Assembly (NCBI GenBank): GCA_014904845.1
Contig: MU119356.1
Location: 1-31,850, forward strand
Direction of reading: 5' to 3'
Origin: Acephala macrosclerotiorum
Lineage: Eukaryota > Ascomycota > Leotiomycetes > Helotiales > Mollisiaceae
Length of the DNA: 31,850 bases
Shown: positions 1 through 14,505 of the stretch, piece by piece
Layout of the letters: every line of letters starts with the position of its first letter
Numbering within the stretch: the stretch's first letter is position 1
The notes under the pieces: generated by a model
Database searches by the model: none
What the model saw: the letters and a program-made list of their open reading frames with translations, nothing else
Told to the model about the DNA's origin: nothing
Position numbers and translations under genes: made by a program

Positions 1-3000
1 AACGTTGAAAAAAATTTTATTATTTAATTCGATTTCAAAATTTCAATATTTAATATTAATTTTATTATTATTAATATCGTTAAATAAATTAATATTATTA
101 AAAAATAAAAAAATATTCAAAATTTTATTATTTTAAATTTTTTAATTATTAAATAAATTCGAACGAGAATTAATTATTTTAATAAAAATTTATATTAAAA
201 AATTTAAATATTATAAAAAAAAAATTTATTCGATATATTTATTCGAATATTTAAAATTTATATTTTAAATTAAATTAAAAAAATATTATAACGTGTTTTT
301 AATTATATTTATTAATAAAACTAATAAATTTTATTATTAAAAATTTATTAAAAAAAAGTTTTTTTTAATAAAATAATTAAAATTATAAAATTAAATTTTA
401 AAATTAAAAAACGTTAAAATCGAATACTCAATTAATAAAATACAATTATATTTATAATAATTCGAACGTAAAATTTAAATAAAACGATTTTTAAATATTT
501 TAAAATATTATATTAAAAATTAATTTAAAAACAATTTAATTTACGTTTAAATATAAAAATAAAAATTATTATACGAAATAAATTTTATTACGTTTATTAA
601 AACGTATTAAAATATTATTTAATTTTTTTTCGATTTTTATTAAATTTTTAAACGATATATAAAAAAGTTCGTAATACGATTTTATTTTAAACGAAAATAA
701 AAACGATTTTTAAAAGTTTTATAATCGAAAAAAATTTTTTTATTAAAATACGAATAAATTATATTTTATAAACTATAAATACTTTAATAAAAATATTCGA
801 TATAATAATCGAATTAATTATAAAAAATCGATAATATATTAAAACGAAAAAAAATATTTTATTTATAAAAATTCGAATAATTAAAATATATATTATACGT
901 TAAAAAAAAGAAAAAAAAAATATAACGATTTTAAAAAATCGAAATCGTTTAATAAAAATAAAATAATTTAATTCGTAATTAAATTTAAAAAATTAAATTT
1001 TAATACTATTAAAAAATACAAATAATTCGTTATTAAATTTATTAAAAAAAAAAATTTATATAAAAACGATATTATATAATTAATTAATTATTTTATAATA
1101 TTTTATAATATAATTAATAAATTTAAAATTATCGAATTATTAGATTATTAATTAATTTATTATATAATATCGAGTATTATAATATAATTAAAATTATATT
1201 TAATAAATCGTTATATATTAAACGTTGTTATAAATATTATAATCGATATTAATATCGTTTAACGATTTATTATCAACGAAAATTAATATTTAATTTTTTA
1301 ATAAATTCGAAATATTAAATTAAACCAATTTAAAATCGAAAAAATAATAATTAAATTATTAATATTAATACGTTAATTAAATTTATTACGTTTTATATAA
1401 TTTTAATAAACGTATTTTTTTTATTTTTTTTTTAAAATATAAATAAATTACAAATTAAATTCGATAATTTTAATAATATATTTATTTAAAATAAACGATA
1501 TATATTTATTATTAAAACGTTTAAATATTTTTAAATATTATTTAATTTATTCAAAAATTTAATTTATAATAATTATAAAATTTTTACGATAAAAATCGAT
1601 TTTATTATTTATTATTTAATTAAAACAAAATTTAAACGATTATATAAATACTTTGAATATTTATTAATCGTTAAATTCGTACGAATATTTAAACGTAAAA
1701 AACATTTTACGAATTTCGAAGAAATTAAAAAAATAATAAAATTTTATTAATAATATTAAATAAATAATAAATTTTTCGATCGCTTTAAATTTATATTATA
1801 TAACGATTATAATTTTAATTATTTTATTTATTTAAACGTATTATAAATCGATGAAAAATAAATATTTTAAATTGTAAACGAAATTATAATATTTTAAATT
1901 ATAAAGTTTCTCGTTAATATATTGATAAAAAAAATATAAAACGTTTTTCGAACGTATTAAATTAATATTTACTTTAAATTATTAATATTTCTTATTTATA
2001 ATTTTAAAATAAATTTGAATTTTACAGAATTTTATAATAATATTAAAAATATAAATATTAATTTGAAAATTATATCGATAAAAATTTATAATTCGATTAA
2101 TTTAATAAAAAAATATTATATTACTTATTAAATTAATAACGTTTTACAAATAAAAAATAATTTATAAAATTATTATTTAATCGATTTATTTTTAAATTTA
2201 AATATAAAAAATAAATTTTTTTTTATACGTTTTTAATAATAAATAAAAAAATATATTAATTATAATTATTAAATAAATTAAAAAAATTTTATAATATTAT
2301 AATAAAATTATTTTATTAAAATTTTAAATAATTTAAAAAATAATTAAAAAATTATTTATTAAAAAAAAATTTATTAAAAAAAATAAATTTAAAATTAAAT
2401 CTTTTTAAAAAAAATTCGAAAATAAAAAAAAATAAATTTAATTTATTTTATTCGATTAAAAAAATTTTATATATTTCGAAAAAAAATTTATATTTATTTC
2501 AAATTATAATAAAAAAATTTTTTATATTTTTAATTTATATAATAATTTATATAAATATAAAAATTTTTAAAATTTATTTAATTGAAAAAAAAATTAAAAA
2601 TAAATAATTATTTATAAATTTTTATATAAAAAAATTATTATTATTTTAAATAATTTATTTATAATTTTTTTTAAAAAAAAATTAATAAATTAATTATAAA
2701 AATTTTTTTTAAATTAATTTTTAATAATTTGAAAAAAATTAATAATTAATAAATTTTCGATTTAAAATTAATAAATAAAATTAAAAATATAAAAATAATA
2801 ATTTTATACGAAAAATTTCATTTTATAATTTAAATATTTAATAATAAAAATAAAAAAATATTATTAATTTAATTTTCGATTATTTAATATATTAATTAAC
2901 GAATTATTATTATTTTAATTTTATTTTTAAATTTAAAGAAATTAATTTTTATTTAAAAAATATTATTTAAATATATATATAATTAATAATTTTATTAATA

Positions 3001-4220
3001 CGTATTATTTTTATTAAATTTTCGAAAAAAATAATAAATAAATTTTTATTTAACGTCGTTTTTAAAATAATTAAATTTTTTTACGAAGTTTTAAAAGTGA
3101 AAATATATTAATATAAACGTATAGCGTTTATTATAAAAATAAACTTTTAATAAAAATTTTAATTTTCAATTTTTATTTATTTATTACGAAAAATAATTAT
3201 ATTTTATTCGAAATAATCAATATATAAATCGATAATACGTTTATTTTAAAAAATTAAATTTTTATAAAATTAAAAAATTTTAAATTATAAAAAATTAAAT
3301 TATTAATTAAATTTATAAAATTTTTAAATCGAATATTTTTTTATTATTTAGCGAATATAAATTAATAATAAATAAAATCGAAAATAAAATTATATTTTTG
3401 TAAAAAAAGAAAAAAAATAAACGTTTAAATTTAATTAATTCGAAATTAAATTTTTATAAATAAACGTATTTTAAATAATGTACTCGAGAAATATATATTA
3501 ATTTTATTTATTAATCGAAAATTACATATAATATATCAATAGTAATTTAATATTAAAATTTTAAAAAAAAAAATTTATAGTATTAAATAAACGATTATAA
3601 TAATAAATATATAATTTCGATTATAAATTTTAATTTTTTTATTTAAATTTATATTTAATAAAAATTTTCGTTTTTATAAATAGTTTTTTTATTATAAATA
3701 AAAATTTTAATTTGTAAATCGAATATATTATTATTTTTAATAATAAAATTTATAATAACGAATAATTCGAATTACGAAATAATTTAATTTATTAAAATTT
3801 AATAAAATGTAAAAAAATTATTTGTATTGTTTTAATTTTTAAATTATACGTAATAATAATAAAAATCGATATAAAAATTTCGATTTTTATTATTTTTAAT
3901 TTTATTATAAAACGATTAAAATTAAATTTAATTCTCGTAATTATTTATATCGATTTTTTTTCTTTTTACGAGTATATAATTAAACTCGATATTATTAAAA
4001 AAAAGCGTTTTATAATCGATATTATAATTATTAAATAATCGTATAAACGTAAAAAACTTTTAAAAATTTAATAAATTATTAAAAATAATAATTAAATTTA
4101 ATATTAATAAATCGTTTAAATCGTTTATTAATATTAATCGTTTTAATATTTATTTGTTCGATATAAAAACTAATATTAATTTTTTTATATACACGTAATA
4201 TTAATATTTTTTACAATAAA

Positions 4221-4296
4221 CGATTTCACTCAAATTTAATCGAAGTACTCAAATAAAGCGATTTGATTGGTCTGTTAAAAAATATCGCGATACGTG
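4221..4296. other. Less-mutated island inside the AT-rich block
   Basis: This short patch keeps many non-CpG C and G (for example CACTC, GTACTC, GATTGGTCTG) and a CGCG, unlike the sequence around it. It could be a piece of unique DNA, a younger insertion or a transposon end. Part of it (TACTCAAATAAA) recurs at about 9556-9567 in a more AT-rich context. The identity is unknown. Confidence 0.45.
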
Positions 4297-4468
4297 ATTT
4301 TAAAAAAAAAATATTAAAATTTCGATTTTATTACGTTTATAATTACAATTTATTAATTAATTCAAATCGTATAAAAATCGTAAATAAATTGAAATACAAT
4401 TAAATATTATTATATTTTAAGTATTAAAATCGATAACGATTTTTTTTTGTTTTTAAAATTTTTTAAAT

Positions 4469-4904
4469 ACGTTTTTATTTTAAGTATTAAAATATTTATT
4501 TAAGTATTAAATATTTTTATAATTATACAATTTTTAAAAAAAAATTTAAAAAGTTTTTTTTTAAAATTATATATTAAATAAAATAATTTAAATTAATTAA
4601 ATCGATCGTAGTAATTTAATATAAAAAACGAAAATCTTAAAAAGTATTTTTTTAATATAAAACTTTATAATAAATACGTTTTTATTTAAGTATTAAAATA
4701 TTTAAATATTAAATATTTTTATAATTGTATAATTTTTAAAAAAAGATTTTTAAAAGATTTTCTTTTGAAATTATATATTAAAAAAAATAATTTAAATAAA
4801 TTAAATTAATCGTAATAATCCAATATAAAAAACGAGAGTTTCAAAAAATATTCTTTTAATAATATAAAATTCTATAATACGTTTTTATTTTAAATATTTA
4901 AAAG
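4469..4904. repeat. Diverged tandem repeat, unit about 205 bp, 2.1 copies
   Basis: Copy 1 spans 4469-4675, copy 2 spans 4676-4878, and a third partial copy begins at 4879. Each starts with ACGTTTTTATTT. The copies align along their length, and many of the differences are C/T or G/A. CpG sites present in copy 1 (ACGTTT at the start, TCGTA, AAAACGA) are also present in copy 2. This shows that the duplication came before much of the mutation. Confidence 0.75.
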
Positions 4905-5300
4905 TTTATTAATTTATTAATTTTTATTGTTCGATAAAATTTTAAATATTATTTTAATAATTATATTAATTTTAAACGCTTATAAAACGTTTAAATTAAA
5001 AGTTTTTAATTTAAAATTTAAAATAAGAATAAATTATTAAAATCGAAAATTTTATAATCTTTTGTAAAAGTGTTTTTACGAGGTTTACGAAATAAAATAT
5101 ACGTCGAATAAAAAAAAAAAAAAACTCGTTCGTTATTAATTCGTTTATAAATCGTTGAACGAATTTTTTTTTTTAAAACGAGAAAAACATTTTAAAATAT
5201 AAAACTAAATATAAGATTTTAAAATTCAAAAATCAATCGACGAAAGTAAAAATAATAAAAAAAGCGATTATTAAAAAAAAAAATATATAATTATTATTTT

Positions 5301-5348
5301 AATATTTTTAATATTTTTCGATATTTTTCGATATTTTTAATATTTTTA
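5301..5348. repeat. 10-bp tandem repeat with phased T tracts
   Basis: About five units of the form ATATTTTTNN follow each other with a 10-bp period; two carry CG at the end and the others AA or TA. T tracts repeated near the helical period are known to favour intrinsic DNA curvature. Confidence 0.7.
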
Positions 5349-5597
5349 AAAATAAAGTTTTTAATTAACTCGAAAATTATAAATATTAAATTTAAAAAAA
5401 AAATTTTAAATTTAATTTAATCGATTAAATATTATAATACGTAATAATAATTAATTTACGATTAAATTTTTTTTTAGTATTCGATAGTAAAATAGCGTAT
5501 TAATAATTGTAATAATACTTTTTTTTATATTTAGTTTACGAATTAAAAAAAACGTTTTTTTTTTTAAAAAAAAAAAATTATTAATATCGATTTAATT

Positions 5598-5633
5598 AAA
5601 TAATCGTTTAAATAATCGATTAAATAATTCGAA
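5598..5633. repeat. 12-bp tandem repeat, 3 copies
   Basis: Three units read AAATAATCGTTT, AAATAATCGATT and AAATAATTCGAA. This is a short minisatellite inside the AT-rich block. Confidence 0.7.
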
Positions 5634-6085
5634 TTATAATTTTTATTATTTTTAATAATAATTATTTTAATGTTTACTTTTTAATTTTACGTTTATTTTA
5701 TTTAATTATATAAATAAATAAATATTTTTTTTAAAAAAAAAATAAACAAAATTAAATTATTAATTTTAAATTAAAATTTTAATATTTTGTAATTTATTTT
5801 CGAATATATTAATAAATAAAATTCTCGTAATAATTAATAATAAATTAAAAATAAAATAAATATATAAAAATTAAAAAATACAATTTTAATTTTAGTGTAA
5901 ACAATATTAGTTCGAATTCGATTTAGTACTATATGTAATTATTAAATTAATATTATATTTATTTTTAAATTTTTATTAATTTTAATATTAATTTAATAAT
6001 ATAAATTTAATTTTTTTATTAATTAATTTTATTTTTATAAATTTTAAATTTTAAATTTTTATATATAATTATTATATTATATTAA

Positions 6086-6121
6086 TAAAAATATATATAT
6101 TGACAAAAATATATATATTGA
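6086..6121. repeat. 18-bp tandem repeat, 2 copies plus a partial third
   Basis: The unit (T/C)AAAAATATATATATTGA occurs twice in direct succession. A degenerate third start (TAAAAATATGAT) follows at 6122. Confidence 0.75.
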
Positions 6122-9049
6122 TAAAAATATGATCGATTAATTCGTTTTTAATATTTTTAAATCAAAAAATATCGTAATTTATAAAATAATAATTTCAATA
6201 AATAGTAATTATATTAATCTTTAGATAATATCGTATAATTTAATATAAAATCAAAATATTTAATAATTAAAACGATTTTTTTTATTATAAATATTTTTTA
6301 TTATATTTTTTTCAAATATAAATTTTTTTATAATTGTAATTTAAATCGTTTTCAATTTTATTTAATTATTTTATAAAAATCAATTTTTTAATTAAAATTT
6401 ATTTAATATTATAAAAATCAATTTATTTTTTAATTATTAATTATTGTAATCAAATTAATTATTATTATTATATATTTAAATTTATATTTATTTGAAATTT
6501 ATTATTAAATCAATTATATTTTTGAGATTTTTTAAATTACATATTATATATTTATTGTGATTTTTTTAATATTTATTTTAAATATTAAAATCAATTTAAA
6601 AAAAACTTTTATTAAAATTTTTTTTAATGTTTTTAATAAAAAATTTTCAATTACAATTCTATAAAAAAATAAAATAAAATATTTCGTTTTTATTGTTTTC
6701 AAAATAAATATCGATTTTTAATTTAAATTTTTCTATAATATTTTATTTTACAATTGCAATTTATATTAATTAATCGATTACAAAATTTAATATAAATTAA
6801 ATTTACATATTTTTTTTTTTTTCGAATCAAAAGTAAACATTTAAAATCAATATCAATTTTATTATATTTATAATACGTTAAAATATAATTTATTAAATTG
6901 AATACTTTAAATATCGCTTTTTTTTTTTTTTGAATTAATTAAACAAACGCGATTCGTTTAATAAACGATATTAATTCAATAAACGAATATTATTCGATAA
7001 AATTATATTATTTAACAAATATTAAAATAAATTAATTAAATTTATTTTTAAATATAAATTCGTTATTATAATAATTGTATAAAAAATTTTTATTTATATT
7101 AATATTATTTTTTAAAATCAATCAATTAAAATATTACTTTTAAAGTAAATAAAAAATATTTATTATTTTTAATAATTATATTTTTTTTATTTTTATTTTT
7201 TATATTATTTTTAAATAATTAAATTCAATTAATAATATTAAATGATTATAATTAAAAATAAATTATATATCGTATTATTTTTTTTATTAAATTTTACTAT
7301 TTTTTAAATTAAATAAAAATTGTTAATTTTATATTTATTAAAAATAATCGAATACATTTTATTAAAATTTGAATTTTTTTTTAAATTTAATATCGTTTTT
7401 TGTACGAGTTTTTAATAATATTAATTATAAAAATTATTATTTTGATTTTTTTCGTTACAAATAAATAAATATTAAATTGTTTTCATATAAATATAATTTT
7501 TTAATTATTTTTAATTTTATAAAAAAATATTAAATAATATTAAAATATTATAAATATAAAAACAATAAAATTTATTATTTTTAATATCGAATTTAAAATG
7601 TAATTTTTTATTATTATTTAATTAATATCGTTTTTTTATTATAAAAACAATTATTATTAAAATTAAAACGATTATATAATTAGAAATTAAATTAAATTAT
7701 TTTTAAATATTAATAAATTCGAAAAAAAATTTGAAATATATAATAAAAATATTATTCGTTTATTTTTTGTATTTTAATTATAAAGTGTTAATATAAACGT
7801 AAAATTTATTTTTATATTATACTTTTAATTAATTTAAAGAAAATATAATATAATTAGTAATTTTATTAAATTAAAAAATTTATCGATTTATTTTGTTTAT
7901 ATTTTATATATTTAATAAAAAAAAATCGTAAATTGTTTTACGAATATTCGTTAAAATTTGAAATTGTTTATTATTAATTCAATCGCGCATTTAATACGAG
8001 TTAATAGCGAATTAAAATAAAGTATAATTATAGTATTTATTTTGCGAATTATTATTTTTTTTAATTCGTAGAATTTATAATCGTTTTTATTTTATTAATT
8101 ATTTATCAAAAATTAATAATCGATAATAATTTTCTCGAAAATATATTCGTTTAATTTAAATTAAAATTGTTATTAGAAATTAAATTAATTAATTACTCAA
8201 TATATAGAAATTAAAATATTAATAAAAAATTTTTTACGAATTAAATATACAATTATATCACGTACTAATAAATTCTCTCGATAAAATCGAATTTTAAAAT
8301 TACTTTATAAATAATAAAATATTTCATTTGAATCGTTTTCAAATTTTATTTAAAATATTTAAAATAAATTGTAATTATTATTCTACGATTCGAATTACTC
8401 GAATATATATTAATTAAACAATATATAATTATTGAAAAAAAATAAAATAAAAAAGAAAAATAAAAATTTATATTGATTTGTATTTAACGATAATTTAATT
8501 TTCAATATAATAAATCTCAAAATATTTTTTATAATATATAATCGATTTTAAATATTTAATTGATATTAATTTTTAATATAAAATATAAAAAACGAAAAAA
8601 AATATAAAAAAAAATATAAAAAAAAAATAAAAATAAAAAAAATACAAATTAAAATTTATATTAAAAAAGCAAATATTTCGCTAATGCGTATTTAATTTTT
8701 ACGATTCGAATTATTATTATTTCAAAATATTTTTTACGTATTTTATTTTAAATTTTATTAAAATAAATTAATATTCTAATAATAAAAATAATATATTAAT
8801 AAAAAAAAATTCAAATAATAAAAATAAATATATATTATATTATTTGTTTTTCGATTTTATTAAAAACTTTTAAATATTTTCAAAAAATAATAAATAAAAT
8901 CGAAAAACGTATAATTATATATAATATATTCAATTATTTAATAAAAATATATTATTATAAAAAAAAAAATATATATTTAAAAAAACTTTATTATATATTA
9001 ATATAAATTCGATATTACAATATTAATAATAAAAATTCGAATAAAAAAA

Positions 9050-9085
9050 TAATTTTTTTAATAATTTTTTTAATAATATTTTTAA
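9050..9085. repeat. 12-bp tandem repeat, 3 copies
   Basis: Two identical TAATTTTTTTAA units are followed by TAATATTTTTAA. It is a low-complexity minisatellite. Confidence 0.65.
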
Positions 9086-12000
9086 TAAATTATTTTTATT
9101 TTATAAAATATAAAAAAAAAATCGCTATTTATTATAGAAATTTTTTTTTATATTTTCGATTTTTATTATTAAAATATTACGTAATATGATAATTTAATTT
9201 ATTAAATTATATTATTTTTTTATTAATTTTTTTTATATTATATTTTTTTTAAATTTTTTAAACTATTATTAATTTTTTTTTAAATTAATTTTTTTTGTAC
9301 AATTTATTATATTAATTTTAATTAATATAATTATTAATATAAAATATATTCGTTATTTTAAATTCGATATTATACAATATCGATATAATATGCGTATTAC
9401 GTAATATTATTAAAAGAAAATAAAATCGTCGTTTTTTAAATTTTTTAAATTTTTTAATTTTTAATATTTTTAATTTTATTATTTCGATTATTCTATGTAC
9501 AATATTAAAAAAAAAATTATTTTTCAATAAATAAATATTAATTAATATTATATAATACTCAAATAAAAAATAGTTTAATTTTTGATTTAAAAATTTAACG
9601 TTAATAATTTTAATTAAAATTTGTAATAAATTGATTTATTTGTTTTTTTAAATATCGATTATATTAATATATTCTATTTAAAAGTATTTTTGTATTTAAT
9701 AATAATTATTACAAAAATTATTACTTTTTTAATTTAATATATATTTCAAAAATTTTGATTTTTCAATTTTAAAATTCGTTTTATTTTTGTTAGTACGTTT
9801 TTAATATTTAATACTCAAAAAAAACTATATAAAAAAATCGTATATTTATATAGAATTTTTTTCACAGATATTACGTTTATTATTATCGATTTTTTTATTT
9901 TATAATTTTATTCGATTTTTTTTAACAAATAAAATCAAAATTTTAATAAATTTTTTTAAATCGATTATTTTTTAAATTTTTAATACTATTATTATATTAT
10001 TAAATTTGAGTTTAAAAATACGTATATATATTGATTTATTTTAAATCAATTTTTAATAATTGAATAATATAATTTTAATAAATATAATTATTATAAAAAT
10101 AATTTAAATTTCAATAAAAATATATATTTTCAATTTCGTATTAAAAAAATAAAAAAATTAATATTTTATTGTTTTACGATTTGTATTTCGAATATTTTAT
10201 ACAATTAATTATTTAATAAAATTATTATTTTTATTTATTTATTCGAAAAAAACTTTAAATATAAATTTATAAATTATTTTTATATATTTTATATTGAATT
10301 TATTAAAAATATTAAATCGCAAAATAAATTCAATATAATAATTCAAAAAATAAAACTTAAAATAATATTAATATACGTTTTTTTTATTATTTATTATTCG
10401 ATATTTAATAAACGCTTTTTTATTATAAAAAATGTAAATAAAAATTTGATTTAAATATTTAATTGTCGTTTTATTATATATTCAATATATAATAATTATT
10501 ATAAAATTTATTAAAATTCGAGTATAAAATAATATATAAAATACTTTAAAAATAAAAATTAATATAATAATAAAAATAAAAATTTTAAACAAATTTCGTT
10601 TTTTATTATTAATTTATTATTGAATAAAATTAAAATTATTAAAATATTTCAAATTTTAATATTTTAATATTATACGAAATCGTTTATTTAATTGAATAAA
10701 ATTAAAAAATTATTTATAATTACAATTTTTTTTTTTTTAAATTTTCGTTTATTATTATAATTAAATAAAATTTTATACAAATTTATTTAATTATTTTATA
10801 AAGTTTTTAAAAATACTTTTTTAAAATTGATATAATATATTAATAAAAATATTTTTATAAATATTAATAAATTTGTATTTTTATACAAAATTAATTATTA
10901 AATAAATTCAAATTAAATTTTTTTTATTTATATTTTACTTTTTTTACATTTTTATTTATTAAAATATTTGATTATATATTTAATATAATCAAAATTTTAA
11001 AATGTTTTAAAATTTATTTTATAAAATTTAATATATTTCGTATTATTAATTCGATTTAAATAAATATTTACAATTTTAATATTTGAATTAATAATAAATT
11101 TAAATCGAATAAAAAAATACGAATTTTTAAAAATATTATTTATATATATATAATAAAAAAAAATTTAATAATATATACTGTATTATTATTAAATTTTTTA
11201 ATAATATTTTTCGAAATTGAAAAAAATTCAATTAAAAATATCGATAAAATATTTTATTATTAATAAATTCTTTTTATAAAATTTTTAATTTAAATATAAA
11301 CAAATTAAATTAATTAATTTTTTTACAAATATATTATTAAAATTTTATTTATAAAAATAATAATTAATACAATTATTATATCGAAAAATAATTTTTTTTA
11401 CAAATTTTATTATTTATTTATTATATATATTTTATTGTATATTTTTAAATTATTAATATTATAAGATTTTTATATTAAAATTCAAATAAAATTATTTTTA
11501 AAAAAATAAAAATTTAATAAAAATTTTAAATATTATATAATTAAACGAAATAAAAATATATATATTTATAATTTATTATTTTTAATTTGATTTAATACGA
11601 TAATTTTTTATTTTTTTTTATCGATTTTTATTAAAAATTTCGTATAGAATATTATATATATTTCGTATTATATTAAAAAAAATTTATATTTTAATATAAA
11701 ATTTAAAATTTTTAAAAAAACTTTCGATTTTATTTTTATTATATTTAATTTTCGCGAATTAAAATACTAAATTCTAATTATATTTAAAAACAAATAATTA
11801 CTATAAATTTTTTTTAATATTATTAATAAAATTAATAATTTTTTTTTTTATTTCAAATTATTTTTTTGTATAAATTGATTTGAAAAATAATTAGTATTTT
11901 TATTTTGTTTGAAATATATAAATATAATTTTCAATTTTATTTTAAATATTATTTTTATTATATTAATAATATATTTAATATTATTAAATTTATAAATAAA

Positions 12001-13330
12001 TTTATTTTAAAATTTTATTATAAAAATATTAAATATTAATTTGTTAATATTATTAATAAATTCGTTTTTAATAAATTTTATTTTGATAAATTTATTTTTA
12101 ATTAAATTTTTAATAAATTTTTTTTCGATTAAATTATTTGTAATTGATAAAATATTCGTATATACATTTTAAATTCGAAAGATTTTAATAAATATTAATA
12201 TAATAAATTTTACGTTTAAATTATAAATTAATATTATTAGAATATATTATTTGAATAATTTATATAAAAATACTATTAAAAAAAAAAATTAATATAATTT
12301 TTTGTATATAATAATTATAAGTATTATTTGATCGTTTTTATTTTTATTAATAAAAAAATAATTTTTATTTGATTCGTTATTATTTATTAATAAAAAGTTA
12401 TTATTTTTAAAAGAAATTAATTATTAATATATTGTTTAATATTTATATAAAATAATTTTACGTTTTTATTTGCGTTTAATATTAAGATTTTTGTATTTGT
12501 ATTGAAATAAATTATTTAAAAATTTTATTAATTTCGAGTATTTTTTGTAATAAATTTGATTTTGTATTATTATTATAATTAGAAAATTAATAAATTAAAA
12601 AAATAATATTTTTAATTTTGTAATACGATAAAATATAAAATTGTAATTTGTATATAATAGTTTTAATACAAATTTTATTTTATAATTTTGATAAATAATA
12701 TATTTTTAATAACGTTTTATATTAAATATTTTAAAACGAATTCGAGAATATTTCGTATATTTTTTTTTTTAAAAAGAATTTTTTTTTTTGTGAAATCGAG
12801 AAAAAAGATTTTTAATATAATTGATTCGAGTATTGATTTTTATTATTAGAAATCGTTAGTAGAGTTTTAATTTATATAATTTGTCGTTTTATATATATAT
12901 TGAAAAGTTTATAAATTCGATTTTGTTTTAAATAAAAAAAAATGAAATAATCGAAAAAAGAACGCGAAATTAAAATGTATATTTAATCGATTTATTTTAG
13001 AGTAATAGTATTAGAAAATAGTTTAAATATTTGTATTGAATTTTTCTTATATTTTTAAAATATTAAAAAAGTTTTTATAAGAAAATTTTCAAAGAATAAA
13101 AGTATTTTATTAAGTTTTAAAAAAATTTAATAATTAAATAATATAAAATGTAAAAATTGTATTATTGTATTTATTATATATTTTTATTTAATTAATTAGT
13201 TTAATTGTTCGTTCGAAGAGAAATCGAATTAATAATCAAAGAAATTAGTATTCGATAATTATAAAATTTATTTGATTTTGAGTAAATTTAATAAAATAAA
13301 AAATATTTAATTTGTAAAGTAATTTTGATA

Positions 13331-13356
13331 GTAATAATAATAATAGTAATAATAAT
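13331..13356. repeat. TAA-type microsatellite
   Basis: An interrupted run of TAA/TAG trinucleotides (GTAATAATAATAATAG followed by more TAA) leads into an AT dinucleotide run. Confidence 0.6.
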
Positions 13357-14170
13357 ATATATATAAATATTGATCGAGTTTTTAGTATTAAAAGATTTGA
13401 ATAAAATATTAAAAAAAAATTTTAAAAGTTTTTTAATTTTTTTATTTCGTAAAATAGTATAAATATATTAAATAAATAGTAATAAAATTTTAAAAATTGA
13501 TAAAAAAGTGATTATTAAGTTTATTTTATTATTTTTTTTTTTAAATTAAAACAATTGTTTGTATTTGAAAAAAGTATTTAATAATTAGTGAAAAATATTT
13601 AAAAGTAATAATATTTTTAATTATTTCTACGAAAAAAAACAATAATTATTTTTTATTAGATAGAATATTAATCGTTAATAAAAATTCAAATTTTATTATT
13701 AAATAATCAAAAGAATTATTAATAAATATATTTCAAATAAAAATATTTTTTTTTATTTTTAAAAAAAGAAATTAAAATAATAATAGTAAATTTTTTTGAG
13801 TTTAATAAATATTTAATAAAAAAACAATAAATTAATTAATTATAAGTTTATTAAATATAATTATAAAGTAATTTATTAAATACAATTACAAAATAGAAAT
13901 TTTTTTTTTATTGTATTTAAATTTTTATTTTTTGTTTTGATTTAATTTTTTATTAATTTATTCAAGTATTCGAAATTATTTTCGAAAATCGAAAGTATTA
14001 TTAAAAGTTTTATTGAAATTGCTATAAAGATTGAAATAGAATTAGTTTTAATAAAAATGAATTAATTATTTATTTTTTTGTATTAATTCGTTCTTTGGAA
14101 AATATCGTCGTACGATATATTATTAATTCTTTTGAAAGAATCGATAAAAAGTAGTAAAAAAATTTATAAA

Positions 14171-14505
14171 TTAATTAATTTGTTTCGATATAAAAATAAG
14201 ATTACATTTTTTAATAGTTTAAAAATAATTGGATTTGATATATTCGAATCGCGAATAAGAAATTATAGATTAATTAATTAGTTTCAAATAAAAATAAAAG
14301 TATATATTTCAATAGTTTGAAAATAAAAGAATTTGAATATCGAAAAAAATTTAAATTCTATTAATATATTTCGAAGTAAAAATGAAAATGTATTTTTTAG
14401 TAATTCGAAAATAAGATAAATAAAATTGAAAATAGATAATTAACGATTAATATATTTCGAAGTAAAAATAAAAATGTATTTTTTAATAATTTGAAAACGA
14501 GTAAA
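14171..14505. repeat. Diverged tandem repeat, unit about 90 bp, about 4 copies
   Basis: Units begin at 14171, 14270, 14361 and 14447, each with TTAAT(T/A)(A/T)ATT followed by a TTTC core. Each continues through a block resembling AAAAATAAAAATGTATTTTTTAATAGTTTGAAAA. The last two copies are most alike and differ mainly by G/A and C/T changes. One CpG in copy 3 (AATTCGAAA) is TpG in copy 4 (AATTTGAAA), so CpG protection is not absolute. Confidence 0.65.

Noticed and set aside
9318..9527. 69-codon minus-strand ORF inside the AT-rich block
   Set aside because: It is composed almost only of Asn, Ile, Lys, Phe and Leu, as expected of random A+T sequence, and has no motif.
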